From positions 1-35,813 of the forward strand of contig JAHDBA010000029.1 of the NCBI GenBank assembly GCA_020630615.1: DNA of 35,813 bases, in the 5' to 3' direction. The notes under the pieces are model-generated. The model saw only the letters and a program-made list of their open reading frames with translations. It was not told the origin of the DNA and made no database searches. The DNA is from Myxococcota bacterium. GTDB taxonomy: Bacteria; Myxococcota; UBA727; JAHDBA01. Of the stretch, positions 25,044 through 33,516 are shown one piece after another. The translations under genes and the position numbers were made by a program. The number at the start of each line of letters is the position of its first letter. The first letter of the stretch is position 1.

Positions 25044-26372
25044 CTATGCAACCATGAAATTCCGTTCTTCACGCGCTTCCATCTTCGCGCGCATTTTCTT
25101 GAGTGAGAGCGCTTGTATCTGGCGAATTCGTTCACGGCTTAAGCCATAACGTTGCCCGATGGCTTCCAGAGTCTCGTCTTCACCATCGTTCAGGCCATAG
25201 CGACGGGTTATGATATCGGCTTCCATCGGTTTCAAATGCTTCAAGAGTCGGTGCAAGGACTGACGTTTTATTTCGGTGTCAACTTGTATATCAAGGGTGT
25301 GTTGGTCGGGGTCTGCAACAACCTCAGACATCAGTCGGTCGGGCTGACCATGAACTGGGCCATCTAAAGAATCGGGCTGCATTCGCCGTGTCGCAAGAAT
25401 TTCGTGAACTCGAACTTCGGACACACCCAAGAGTTCTGCGTAGAGCTCGACTCCAGGTTCACGATCGTAGCACTGCACCCATTCCCGTTGAAGCTTGTCC
25501 ATCTCTCGACGCGCATCGAAAACATGCACGGGCAATCGTATGGTCCCGCCTTTGTTCATCATGGCACGTTCAATCGCTTGTCGAATCCACCAGTGCGCAT
25601 AGGTGGAGAAGCGAAAACCTTTGCTGGGGTCGTATCGACGAATGGCGCGAATTAAACCGATGTTCCCTTCTTGAATCAGATCCACCAGATCGAGTCGTCG
25701 GTGCTTGAATTTCATCGCAACACTAACGACCAGCCGAAGGTTATGTTGCGTGAAGCGCTGCTTGGCATTGAGGGCCATCGCCTGCATGGTTCGTAGACGC
25801 TGGCGCTCGATTTCGTAATCCCCTGAGAGCTCAAGCGATTCTATGGAGTCGAATAAAAGCGCTAGAAGTTCGTCCTCCTTGTCCAGACTCCGTAGTTTTC
25901 GCGCAAGCTGGCTAATCTGTCTTGAGACTTTAGTCCCCTGCTTGACCATCGGGCCACGCTTTGATGTTTCCCTCAAAGCGCTGAGTTTGACCAATACTTG
26001 ACCTTCACCCTTTGGAAGCTTGAGGTTCAGCAGATTGTTTTGAGCGGCAAAGGCAATACGCTCAAGACCGCTAACCCAGTGCATCGCGAGCTCCCACAAG
26101 GTGTTCTCGAGCGCAACAAGGTTCTCGGTCATCGTCGTCTCATCTTCGGCGCTGAGGGGCTCCGCATCTTTTAAACGTGCCATGTACAAGGCGAGCGCAT
26201 CGCTTTTGTGGGCGTTTGAGCTTCGTTTTTCTGTCGCCCCTGCTTTGGCAGTTTGCGAGGTGTGACTTCGAATCTGCAAGGGCTGAACCAAAGATTGTCG
26301 TCCACCGGAATCACGAGTGTCCGCCTTAACATCAATGCGATGGTTTGAGCTCGTATCGTTACTGAATGTCAT
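25044..26372 (-). CDS. Sigma-70 family RNA polymerase sigma factor (RpoH/RpoS-like)
   Basis: 442 residues; GAGG seven bases before the ATG. Region 1.2 ([20 protein letters not shown]) starts near residue 59, then an inserted helical stretch of about 120 residues, region 2 ([13 protein letters not shown]...[41 protein letters not shown]), region 3 (RLPVHV...) and region 4 ([27 protein letters not shown]). There is no acidic region 1.1, so it is not the housekeeping RpoD; the organisation fits a group 2 or RpoH-like alternative factor. The long segment between 1.2 and 2.1 is unusual for those groups and recalls the non-conserved region of primary factors. It is flanked by truD and fbaB on the same strand. 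Confidence 0.9.
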   Translation of the reverse strand: MTFSNDTSSNHRIDVKADTRDSGGRQSLVQPLQIRSHTSQTAKAGATEKRSSNAHKSDALALYMARLKDAEPLSAEDETTMTENLVALENTLWELAMHWVSGLERIAFAAQNNLLNLKLPKGEGQVLVKLSALRETSKRGPMVKQGTKVSRQISQLARKLRSLDKEDELLALLFDSIESLELSGDYEIERQRLRTMQAMALNAKQRFTQHNLRLVVSVAMKFKHRRLDLVDLIQEGNIGLIRAIRRYDPSKGFRFSTYAHWWIRQAIERAMMNKGGTIRLPVHVFDARREMDKLQREWVQCYDREPGVELYAELLGVSEVRVHEILATRRMQPDSLDGPVHGQPDRLMSEVVADPDQHTLDIQVDTEIKRQSLHRLLKHLKPMEADIITRRYGLNDGEDETLEAIGQRYGLSRERIRQIQALSLKKMRAKMEAREERNFMVA

Positions 26373-26440
26373 AGTGCACCTCTTCTCTCATGAATGGTGC
26401 AAGGAGGTTGCCAACTCGTACTTATCGGCAACGTTCTACA

Positions 26441-27637
26441 TTAGGAAATTTCGAAGGGACAATTGCACAACAAATAGTGTTCAGTGCCGAGCAACCAAGC
26501 GATCACAGTCGTCGCATAAGCCCCTTTAAATAAAGAGAAAGATGCACGCAATGTCGTGCCTTCCATCGCAAGGCTTAGGTTGAGTGGTGCGATAAATGCC
26601 GCGCGAACGTCACCGCGTCCCCATTTTGCAATCATTGGGTTCGCCGGTGCAATTCCCATCAAAGTGCAAAGTTCGGACAATTTTGTCATTCCGAGGCCAG
26701 TAGGCATCAATGTCTTTGCACCGAGAAGCGGGCCTGCAGGAAGTCGTCGCTGCTCAAGTATCTGTGGCCCTGTTGCATCATAGGGCTCCAGAGCCTTGTG
26801 GCTTTCACCACGCAATATTGCATCAGAAGCATAGCGGTTACCTACGTGGAGCTCCCCTTCAAGAAGTCCAGCATAACCATGATCGTGTATTCTCTTGCTT
26901 AGCCATGCATTGAACACGGTGCTTTGAAGAACACTACCCTCAAATTTTGAAAGCCATTGCTTTCTGGGTGTTCGCTTTTTGGAGTCCTCGTTGGCACCAC
27001 CCTTCAGATCACCAGTTTCGCCACTAGAAGTGCCGTCGCAACTTTTATTCCATGCTCTGAAAAGCCCGGAGAACTCTTTGCCAAAACGCTGCGGCCCAAA
27101 GAAATTGGGGACCAGCAGCGTCTGACCTTTTGCCTGACGTTGGTACTCTTTGATAAAATCGTGCGCTCGCTGTCGTACGCGCTCACTCTCTAAGGACAAA
27201 CGAATCTCAAAGTGGTTTCCTAAAAGTTGTCCCAATTTAAGTTTCTTCGCTTGGCTTTCATACCTTAAAAGGCGTGCAGAGCACGATGCCAGAGCATCTG
27301 TCAGCTGCGCCACGTCAATACTCTTTTTTTCTAAAGGGATACTCAGCCACTGACATGTCCGGGCATTTTTATCTTTACGACCTGCAAAGCCAATGTCTCG
27401 ATCGTTGAAGTTCAAAGACTTCGCGAGTGCTTTGACGACATCCAAAGTGTTTGAACCTTCTTTCTCGATTTCTAGCCAGGTATGAGGGGCATCGTCGAGC
27501 GTCTCAGGTTTGTTCATCCACTCTCGAACGATAAAATCTTCAGGGTTTCCACTCAAGGACCAACCCTTATAACCTTGGGCATTAAAGCCTGCGTGCTCAC
27601 AAGCGCGAAGACCCACTTGAATAAAGCTATCGTGCAC
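26441..27637 (-). CDS. truD: tRNA pseudouridine(13) synthase
   Basis: 398 residues with a GTG start at 27637; the Shine-Dalgarno is weak, but the start lies five bases after the TGA of the upstream small gene, consistent with coupling. The TruD signature FAGRKDKNARTCQ (Lys88-Asp89-Lys90; Asp89 catalytic) and NFFGPQRFG are clear, and the TRUD insertion domain lies in the second half. It converts U13 of tRNA-Glu to pseudouridine. A charged Ser/Gly/Lys linker (about 202-226) appears before the insertion domain. Length is a little above E. coli TruD (349). Confidence 0.92.
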   Translation of the reverse strand: MHDSFIQVGLRACEHAGFNAQGYKGWSLSGNPEDFIVREWMNKPETLDDAPHTWLEIEKEGSNTLDVVKALAKSLNFNDRDIGFAGRKDKNARTCQWLSIPLEKKSIDVAQLTDALASCSARLLRYESQAKKLKLGQLLGNHFEIRLSLESERVRQRAHDFIKEYQRQAKGQTLLVPNFFGPQRFGKEFSGLFRAWNKSCDGTSSGETGDLKGGANEDSKKRTPRKQWLSKFEGSVLQSTVFNAWLSKRIHDHGYAGLLEGELHVGNRYASDAILRGESHKALEPYDATGPQILEQRRLPAGPLLGAKTLMPTGLGMTKLSELCTLMGIAPANPMIAKWGRGDVRAAFIAPLNLSLAMEGTTLRASFSLFKGAYATTVIAWLLGTEHYLLCNCPFEIS

Positions 27638-27642
27638 GACAC

Positions 27643-27927
27643 TCAGGACTTTGACTCATTTTCAAGTTCTGCAACGCGCCCCTCAAGGGTATCAAGTTGC
27701 TGTGACCATCTTGCATAGGTGACGGCGTCAACATGTGTCGTAGGGAAAGAGTCGTTGCGATGCAAGCGTAGCGCATTAACAATATCACCCACGTCTTCCC
27801 AATGAAGGCGGCCACGTTTCACCAATCGTGAAAGCAGCGCTTCAATCGTATGCAGCCTAACGTTGAGTTCGGCTAGGGTTTGAGTCCATGCCTCGACGAT
27901 GACCTTTTTGATAGGTTGTCTCTTCAT
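27643..27927 (-). CDS. Small coiled-coil protein, unknown function
   Basis: 94 residues, basic at the start and acidic at the end. Heptad-like segments (LAELNVRLHTIEALLSRLVKRG; LDTLEGRVAELENES) suggest a coiled-coil dimer. No family is recognised. It lies directly upstream of truD, five bases apart, and is the first gene of the truD-sigma-fbaB run. The ribosome site is weak, so the start is provisional. Confidence 0.6.
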   Translation of the reverse strand: MKRQPIKKVIVEAWTQTLAELNVRLHTIEALLSRLVKRGRLHWEDVGDIVNALRLHRNDSFPTTHVDAVTYARWSQQLDTLEGRVAELENESKS

Positions 27928-28112
27928 AGCTCTAGCCTAGGACAGAAGCGATTGGGATCAAGGGCTAAAACCAAAGCTCTCGTTTTGAGAGCACCAAGAC
28001 ATGTGTACGGTCAAAGTCCACGCGAGGAACTTCAATGTGTCTTGCAGCGATGCGCGGTGCATGCAAGCTTCACGTACATGCTCTGAATGAGCTTAATTCT
28101 TAGGAGAACGAC

Positions 28113-28628
28113 ATGGCAAATCCAATCGCAGTATTCGAAACAAGTGCAGGTACTTTTAAGGCAGAACTCTTCCAGGACAAGATGCCGATCACCGCAGGGA
28201 ACTTTATTGAGCTTGCAAATTCAAGCTTTTACGACGGGTTGCATTTTCATCGTGTGATCAAAGACTTCATGATTCAGTTTGGTTGCCCGCATTCAAAAGA
28301 TCCAACAAGCCCCATCGCTGGCACGGGCGGTCCAGACTCTGGCAGCATTCGTGACGAGTTCCCGCCCGAGCACCAAATCTCAAATGAGATTGGGACACTC
28401 TCAATGGCAAACACGGGTGCACCGAACAGTGGTGGTTCTCAGTTCTTCATCAATACGGTGCACAATGATTTCTTGGATTGGTTCAACCCAAGAACACCAT
28501 CAAAGCACCCCGTTTTTGGAAAAATTGTTGATGGCATGGACATCGTGAACACAATTTCAACAACCGAGACCCGCAACGATCGTCCGACCACCCCAGTCAA
28601 GATGATCAGTGTTAAAATCGAAGCATAA
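28113..28628 (+). CDS. ppiB: Cyclophilin-type peptidyl-prolyl cis-trans isomerase, cytoplasmic
   Basis: 171 residues, AGGAG upstream. Cyclophilin motifs are present: [13 protein letters not shown] (catalytic Arg in FHRV), [17 protein letters not shown] and [14 protein letters not shown]. There is no signal peptide, so it is cytoplasmic. It catalyses proline isomerisation during folding. It is 11 bases upstream of a second, lipid-anchored cyclophilin. Confidence 0.93.
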   Translation: MANPIAVFETSAGTFKAELFQDKMPITAGNFIELANSSFYDGLHFHRVIKDFMIQFGCPHSKDPTSPIAGTGGPDSGSIRDEFPPEHQISNEIGTLSMANTGAPNSGGSQFFINTVHNDFLDWFNPRTPSKHPVFGKIVDGMDIVNTISTTETRNDRPTTPVKMISVKIEA

Positions 28629-28639
28629 GGGAGATTCGA

Positions 28640-29461
28640 ATGAACGCGAGTGTATTCAAAAAGGCTGTGATGGTGTCTTGTATCAGTCTCTCGATAACTA
28701 TCGCAGGCTGCGACAAAGTCTCCAGCATGCTGGGCCAAGATGGCACTCAAGCCGAGGTGCCAGACTCAAAGCCAATGGCTGAGCAAAAGCGTGATATTGC
28801 AAGCAAAGCTGAGACAGCCACCAAGCCAAAAGCTGAGTCCTCTACGCAAATGAAGGCGACTCAAAAGGGTTCGAATGCGAACACTGTCTCGACGGCCGAT
28901 GCTGCTAAGAAGCTTGGCTTGGCTCGGGACGAAAAACTCTTTGCGACTTTTGTGACCTCGATGGGTTCGATCGTTGCTGAGCTCTATTGGGAAAAGGCGC
29001 CGATGACGGTGCTCAATTTTGTGGGGCTCGCAGAGGGAACGAAAAAATGGACGGATCGAAAAACGAAAAAGGAAATGGATACACCTTTGTACTCAAACAC
29101 CAAGTTTCACCGTGTGATTCCAGGCTTTATGATCCAAGGCGGTGACCCAGAAGGAACCGGTCGAGGTGGCCCAGGCTTCACTTTTAAAGATGAGTTCGAT
29201 GAAAGCTTGCGTCATGACGGCCCAGGTATTCTTTCGATGGCAAATCGTGGCCCCAACACCAATGGTTCACAGTTCTTTATCACTGAAAAAGCGACGCCTC
29301 ATCTCAACAATCGACACACAGTCTTTGGCAAAGTTGTAGACAACCTAGACCTTGTAACCACGATCGCGAATGTTGAAAAAACGCGGCCAGGTGGCTCGAC
29401 CCCCAAGGTTGATATCCTTTTGAAAGAAGTTAAAATCGGGCGTAAAGCGATTCAGCGTTAA
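28640..29461 (+). CDS. Cyclophilin-type peptidyl-prolyl isomerase lipoprotein
   Basis: 273 residues. Signal peptide with lipobox ITIAGC (Cys24), then a Lys/Ala/Thr-rich linker to about residue 90, then a full cyclophilin domain: FHRVIPGFMIQGGDPEGTG, SMANRGPNTNGSQFFIT, LNNRHTVFGKVVDNLD. It should fold secreted proteins at the membrane or in the periplasm. It forms a two-gene unit with the cytoplasmic cyclophilin and is closed by a terminator. Confidence 0.93.
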   Translation: MNASVFKKAVMVSCISLSITIAGCDKVSSMLGQDGTQAEVPDSKPMAEQKRDIASKAETATKPKAESSTQMKATQKGSNANTVSTADAAKKLGLARDEKLFATFVTSMGSIVAELYWEKAPMTVLNFVGLAEGTKKWTDRKTKKEMDTPLYSNTKFHRVIPGFMIQGGDPEGTGRGGPGFTFKDEFDESLRHDGPGILSMANRGPNTNGSQFFITEKATPHLNNRHTVFGKVVDNLDLVTTIANVEKTRPGGSTPKVDILLKEVKIGRKAIQR

Positions 29462-29490
29462 GGTTTCTCTTCGAGCAACAACAAACAATG

Positions 29491-29516
29491 AACTCCAGCG
29501 TACGCTGGAGTTTTTT
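29491..29516 (+). terminator. Rho-independent terminator
   Basis: AACTCCAGC-gtac-GCTGGAGTT followed by TTTT, 30 bases after the cyclophilin lipoprotein stop. The reverse strand has A-rich sequence before the stem, so it may also act for the convergent gene ending at 29539. Confidence 0.92.
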
Positions 29517-29538
29517 ATGGCGAAAACAGGTTCTCAAG

Positions 29539-30849
29539 CTAGGGCAAACGAAACTGCAGCTCTCGCACGATTCTATTGCTGCGTTGCCCTGCTCGGTCTT
29601 GAAGCTGCAGACCCACTTCAAAGACCGATTGGTCAACGATCTCCGCATCGATAAGCTCTAAGAAAAATGAGAATGTCCCTGTTGTCGTATCGCGTTGCAG
29701 TCCTTGCGTTGCAAAGGTCTCAACAAGGTTGGGCGCCAAGTCATTTCGCGTTCCGCAGATGAAACCTGCACCGAAGTCGCGGGCCAGATACGGTTTTAAA
29801 AGTGCGTCCCCTGGAATCGTCTCTGTGTTTCCAACGCACTCCCAAGACGATGCCCCGCGAGTCAAAACGCAAAGGGCATCATCATGGGCAACCAAAGTGG
29901 TGAGAGCACTCGAGGGCAAAGAACCCAAACGCGCAACCTCTGATCCACCACAAGCAAGAAAGCCATCCTCTGCGATCCCACACCAAAAGCCGTCTCCCAC
30001 GGCAAGATGTGTCAAGGACAAGGGAGTCATCTCTCCTGCAAGATCGCCCCAACATTGAAGGGATCCTCCTGCAGTCAATCCGCATGCAGAGGAGGCGCTC
30101 ACGCTCAGATGTCTGAATGTTCCGGTCGGTGGGCTTGACTGCCCCAGGCTGTTATCACCCCAACACGTTAATGCTCCGTTATTCGAACGCGCACAAGTGA
30201 AGTCTTGTCCAGCGTCAACGTCAATGTATGTGTTGCCGCCAGGGGCGTTGAGCTGCCCAGCACTGTTATCCCCTACACATGCAAGTGCTCCAGCACTCTC
30301 TGCACTCGACGCGACACCGATCGCACAAAAGTGATTGGCTCCAACACCCACATCAAGCACGCCCGCTCTTGCAAAAGGCGGCAGCATGGTATCAATAACT
30401 TCAGGAATATACCCAGGTTGCCCTACGCTGCAGTCTGCACCGCCGTCCGCGACTTCACCATTCAGGGAAATCCGAAGTTTACCTGAGGCGCATTCCGTCG
30501 AGGTGTCACCTTGGCTGCAGCCCGCAACCGGGATCAAATCTGCGTCGCTATCATGAAATGCAACATCAAAAACCAGCACAGTGTCTGCTTCATCCGCTTG
30601 GCCAGCATACGAAAACCCGACGAGACATGGAATACCGTCATCTGCACAGTCGAGCTCGTTCAATGCTGCTTCACACACTTCACCCTCATGCCATGCAGCA
30701 AGACTCTCTTCTGCTGTACACGTTTCTTGAGTGCAGGAACACCGTGCGTTCACGAACACCAGAAGAAGTAGGATCGAAACAAGGCGAAATCGCTCGCTTC
30801 GCTTGGTCAAAGGAAAGAAATTAGGGTTCGTAATCTTCGAAGTATTCAT
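29539..30849 (-). CDS. Secreted RCC1-repeat protein, probable lipoprotein
   Basis: 436 residues from the ATG at 30849, which gives a good signal peptide (RFRLVSILLLLVFVNARCSC); the lipobox NARC has an unusual Arg at -1, so lipid attachment is uncertain. Longer upstream starts would run through the preceding gene. After a Cys-rich region (about 38-130), RCC1-like repeats are seen: ACVGDNSAGQLNAP, TCWGDNSLGQSSPP, QCWGDLAGEM and weaker ones, each with the paired Cys typical of secreted bacterial versions, implying a beta-propeller. The C-terminal 80 residues are a beta-rich domain. The start overlaps the end of the glycine-zipper gene by 29 bases, implying cotranscription. Confidence 0.8.
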   Translation of the reverse strand: MNTSKITNPNFFPLTKRSERFRLVSILLLLVFVNARCSCTQETCTAEESLAAWHEGEVCEAALNELDCADDGIPCLVGFSYAGQADEADTVLVFDVAFHDSDADLIPVAGCSQGDTSTECASGKLRISLNGEVADGGADCSVGQPGYIPEVIDTMLPPFARAGVLDVGVGANHFCAIGVASSAESAGALACVGDNSAGQLNAPGGNTYIDVDAGQDFTCARSNNGALTCWGDNSLGQSSPPTGTFRHLSVSASSACGLTAGGSLQCWGDLAGEMTPLSLTHLAVGDGFWCGIAEDGFLACGGSEVARLGSLPSSALTTLVAHDDALCVLTRGASSWECVGNTETIPGDALLKPYLARDFGAGFICGTRNDLAPNLVETFATQGLQRDTTTGTFSFFLELIDAEIVDQSVFEVGLQLQDRAGQRSNRIVRELQFRLP

Positions 30850-31417
30850 CTTCAGCGAGCATACCCGATGATTGTTCATCAATGCCAACCTTTTCGCGCG
30901 CATATGCTTCTCCGGCAACGCCACCCAAGACACCACCAACGACACTACCGACAAAAGCACCGACAAATGGGATCACAACCGCCCCAACTGCGGCACCGGC
31001 ATAGGCTCCACCAGCGGACCCAGCGACACCTCCAAAATTACCAGCAACCCGCGCAGTGAGTTCACTCTTCGTGATTTTACCGGACACAAAATGAGAGGTG
31101 TCTTTCATCGTATCCCAACCAATGAAAAGGACTCCAGATGCAGCTGCTGGGTGTTTACCGAGTACTCCAAAGATCTTCCGAAGGGTCGGGCCGCTCACGC
31201 GTTTTGCAATTTCTCGTGCGCCCAAATGCGCTCCCTGTGAAATCGCAAGTTTCGCAGCACCCTCAGCGGCTGCACTTCGCATACGCTCTGGCACTCTTTT
31301 CTTGAGTGACTTCGGTCTTCCATCTTCTGTCGTTGCGAGTAAGCGGTCGCGCTCTGCGGTGATGATACTTCCCGCCGCAACAGATGCTGAAACAATGAGG
31401 TCCTTTAAACCGGCCAT
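30821..31417 (-). CDS. Glycine-zipper protein, unknown function
   Basis: 198 residues from the ATG at 31417, which has GGAGG five bases upstream; a TTG at 31429 would overlap that site. The N-terminal half is basic and helical. Residues about 125-180 hold two Gly/Ala-rich hydrophobic stretches (NFGGVAGSAGGAYAGAAVGAVVIPFVGAFVGSVVGGVLGGVAG), the glycine-zipper pattern of membrane-inserting or oligomerising helices, followed by an acidic tail (EDEYFEDYEP). No signal peptide is evident, so it may insert in the inner membrane from the cytoplasm. Its last codons overlap the RCC1 protein start. Confidence 0.7.
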   Translation of the reverse strand: MAGLKDLIVSASVAAGSIITAERDRLLATTEDGRPKSLKKRVPERMRSAAAEGAAKLAISQGAHLGAREIAKRVSGPTLRKIFGVLGKHPAAASGVLFIGWDTMKDTSHFVSGKITKSELTARVAGNFGGVAGSAGGAYAGAAVGAVVIPFVGAFVGSVVGGVLGGVAGEAYAREKVGIDEQSSGMLAEDEYFEDYEP

Positions 31418-31456
31418 AGCGTCCTCCAAGGTCGAGTATTCACTCTACCTCTAACA

Positions 31457-31462
31457 ATTATA
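31457..31462 (-). promoter_or_regulatory. Candidate -10 box for the glycine-zipper gene
   Basis: TATAAT on the minus strand, 40 bases upstream of the ATG. No good -35 at 16-18 bases is seen (GGTCTT at 17). Confidence 0.35.
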
Positions 31463-31640
31463 TAGGCACAAACACACAAAAGACCAGTCTTCATATTCTC
31501 TCGCATTATTGGTAAGTTACACATGAGCAAAGCAGCATGTGGGGTGATGTGTACCTGGGCTTTCGCAGGCGATGTTGTTTTTGTGAGGGATTCTTATCCC
31601 AATAATGGGAAAGCTTGAACACGCCATGTTACGATGAATC

Positions 31641-32216
31641 ATGGTGTTCGAACCCAATATTCAATATCAATCGCCACGTTTTCTCTTGGCACCACCTCAC
31701 CTTCAAGAGGGCTTTTTCGCGGGTGCAGCGATATTGGTCGTTGCACATGAATCCGAAGGGGCGATGGGCTTTGTGATTAACAAGTCTTCCGAGTTAACCT
31801 TTCATGAAGTTTGTCGAGATTTGAAGCTTGAGACTAAGATTCCAAACCAGACCGTATTGGCGGGCGGGCCCGTGTCTGATTTTGCCGGCTTTGTTCTTTA
31901 TGAACATTCACCACAAGGTGCGCTCGCACCCGGCATTGCCGTTACCAATACAATTTCAATTAGTCCTTCTCAAGAAGCCTTGGATGCAGCCTCCTCCGGC
32001 CGATTGAACTCGAATTTCGAACTTCTGCTGGGTTATGCGGGTTGGGGGCCGGGCCAACTTGATGAAGAACTTCAGCAATCCGGTTGGCTTGAAGTTGATT
32101 TCGATCCATCGATTCTTTTTGATGTTCATTTCGAAAGAAGATTGGCTGCACTTCATCGTCGCCTTGGCTATGACCCCGCGGCTTTGGTCCACGTCGATGG
32201 TGGCGCTCAAGCTTGA
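31641..32216 (+). CDS. YqgE/AlgH family protein
   Basis: 191 residues, close to E. coli YqgE (187). Family features are visible: RFLLAPPHLQEGFFAGAAILVVAHESEGAMGFVINK at the N-terminus, LAGGPV near 74, and LLGYAGWGPGQLDEEL near 128. The biochemical role is not established. It is cytoplasmic with no signal peptide. No Shine-Dalgarno is evident before the ATG at 31641. The divergent space (31418-31640) also holds GGGAT-tctt-ATCCC at about 31588-31601. Confidence 0.9.
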   Translation: MVFEPNIQYQSPRFLLAPPHLQEGFFAGAAILVVAHESEGAMGFVINKSSELTFHEVCRDLKLETKIPNQTVLAGGPVSDFAGFVLYEHSPQGALAPGIAVTNTISISPSQEALDAASSGRLNSNFELLLGYAGWGPGQLDEELQQSGWLEVDFDPSILFDVHFERRLAALHRRLGYDPAALVHVDGGAQA

Positions 32217-32259
32217 AGGCCCACGATTGAACCCGCTTTGATTTCGCACTGACCGATCA

Positions 32260-32293
32260 CACATGGGATTCTCCGGTCAAAGAAATCCATGTG
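32260..32293. promoter_or_regulatory. Inverted repeat upstream of the SGNH/MBOAT pair
   Basis: CACATGG-g-ATT (32260-32270) pairs with AATCCATGTG (32284-32293), a 10-bp stem with a one-base bulge and a 13-base spacer. It abuts the candidate -35 box at 32295, a position suited to an activator or repressor. Confidence 0.35.
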
Positions 32294-32294
32294 C

Positions 32295-32323
32295 TTGACA
32301 CCTCCATGAGTGAATCCTATCGC
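32295..32323 (+). promoter_or_regulatory. Candidate sigma-70 promoter giving a leaderless message
   Basis: TTGACA (32295-32300), 17-base spacer, TATCGC (32318-32323). The expected start of transcription is about 32330, at the ATG at 32329. The absence of a Shine-Dalgarno there agrees with leaderless translation. Confidence 0.4.
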
Positions 32324-32328
32324 AACGT

Positions 32329-33516
32329 ATGGCTGGCTCCTCCAAGCGACACCTTCATCTCGCGCAGATTGCTTTTTTTGTAGTGGCGACCCTTGGGGCG
32401 CTAATCTTCATGCTGAATTCCACCAAAGATTTTGAACCCAGCGAATTTGGTTTGGGGTTGAACACCAGTTCGACCTATGAGCGTTTCGAAGATGGCACAC
32501 AGATGTCATCGATTGGTCGCGGATGCATCAATCTACGTGACACACTTAAAAAGAGCACCTTGCTTCCTCAAGGCAAGAGAACATTGTGGCTTGGAGCATC
32601 ACAACTTCACGCAATCAATTCGATGGTTGATGGCGACCATCTTGCGGTTCACTATGCCAATCAACACCTCCCAGATTCGCACCGAGTGTTTCAAGCCTCT
32701 GCCCCAAATGGTAACTTTCATGAATTGTGGGCAATGTGGCAATGTCTCAATCGATTACCTCCAGGTGAAGCAGAAAATAGAGAAAGAAAACATGGAGACG
32801 CAACCCTAAATTTCGAACACCTCGTCATTGCATTAACCTATGACGATCTTCGTGAAGTCGGAGTCCGCCCTGCACTTCAGAAGCATTACGCCTTGGCCCC
32901 CTTGCATCAGCCATGGGTACATAAAGCGAAGGGTCGTGCCCTAACTGACAGTCTCAAAAACCGACAAGAACGTTTTGAAGACTCGTTAATCTCCAACATT
33001 GAACGTCTTGCTCCACTCTATAAGAAACGAGCCAAGTTTAGTGCATTCTGGGAATCACAACTTAAACTATGGGTGACAAAGTTTGGCTATGCACTTGCGA
33101 GCAAACCTCAAGTTCGAGTGCCCATAAAAATACAAAAAATAAACGAGAAAGCATTATGGGCACTTGTTGACGATGCGCGGCGCCGAGGCATCCATGTGCA
33201 CATCTATCAGGCACCTCATCAACCTGGCTTGAAACCTTTTTATCATCCGCTCGCAGAGTACGAGGGCTACTTTCAGGCACTTCAAAACCAAGTTCAAAAG
33301 CATGCAGATATTTCCTTTCACAATTTAAAAGATATCGTCCCCCAACATTTGTGGGGACTCAGTGCATCCGGTCAGCCGGATTGTTTTCACTTTAAAGATG
33401 AAGGCCACCAAATCCTAGGGAAAGCCATCGCAGACATTCTTAGCAACTCGCAGGCTCCGGCTCAGGCTCAGGCTCAGGCTGAAGCTATCGAGAAGGACGA
33501 AAGCAGTGCTCTTTAA
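32329..33516 (+). CDS. SGNH/DltD-like membrane-anchored protein of an O-acylation pair
   Basis: 395 residues. One N-terminal membrane segment (about 10-30) with the rest outside. SGNH elements: LWLGASQLHAINS with Ser91 as likely nucleophile (GAS replacing GDS, as in DltD/AlgJ-like proteins) and DCFHF with Asp351 and His354. It probably acts with the MBOAT protein encoded next, transferring acyl groups to a surface polymer, by analogy with AlgI/AlgJ and DltB/DltD. The C-terminus ends in an Ala-Gln repeat (PAQAQAQAEA) from a hexamer repeat. It overlaps the MBOAT start by 11 bases. Confidence 0.8.
   Translation: MAGSSKRHLHLAQIAFFVVATLGALIFMLNSTKDFEPSEFGLGLNTSSTYERFEDGTQMSSIGRGCINLRDTLKKSTLLPQGKRTLWLGASQLHAINSMVDGDHLAVHYANQHLPDSHRVFQASAPNGNFHELWAMWQCLNRLPPGEAENRERKHGDATLNFEHLVIALTYDDLREVGVRPALQKHYALAPLHQPWVHKAKGRALTDSLKNRQERFEDSLISNIERLAPLYKKRAKFSAFWESQLKLWVTKFGYALASKPQVRVPIKIQKINEKALWALVDDARRRGIHVHIYQAPHQPGLKPFYHPLAEYEGYFQALQNQVQKHADISFHNLKDIVPQHLWGLSASGQPDCFHFKDEGHQILGKAIADILSNSQAPAQAQAQAEAIEKDESSAL
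33454..33483 (+). repeat. Hexanucleotide tandem repeat
   Basis: Three perfect GCTCAG units (33460-33477) with a degenerate copy on each side, encoding Ala-Gln repeats near the end of the SGNH protein. Copy-number changes keep the frame. Confidence 0.85.
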
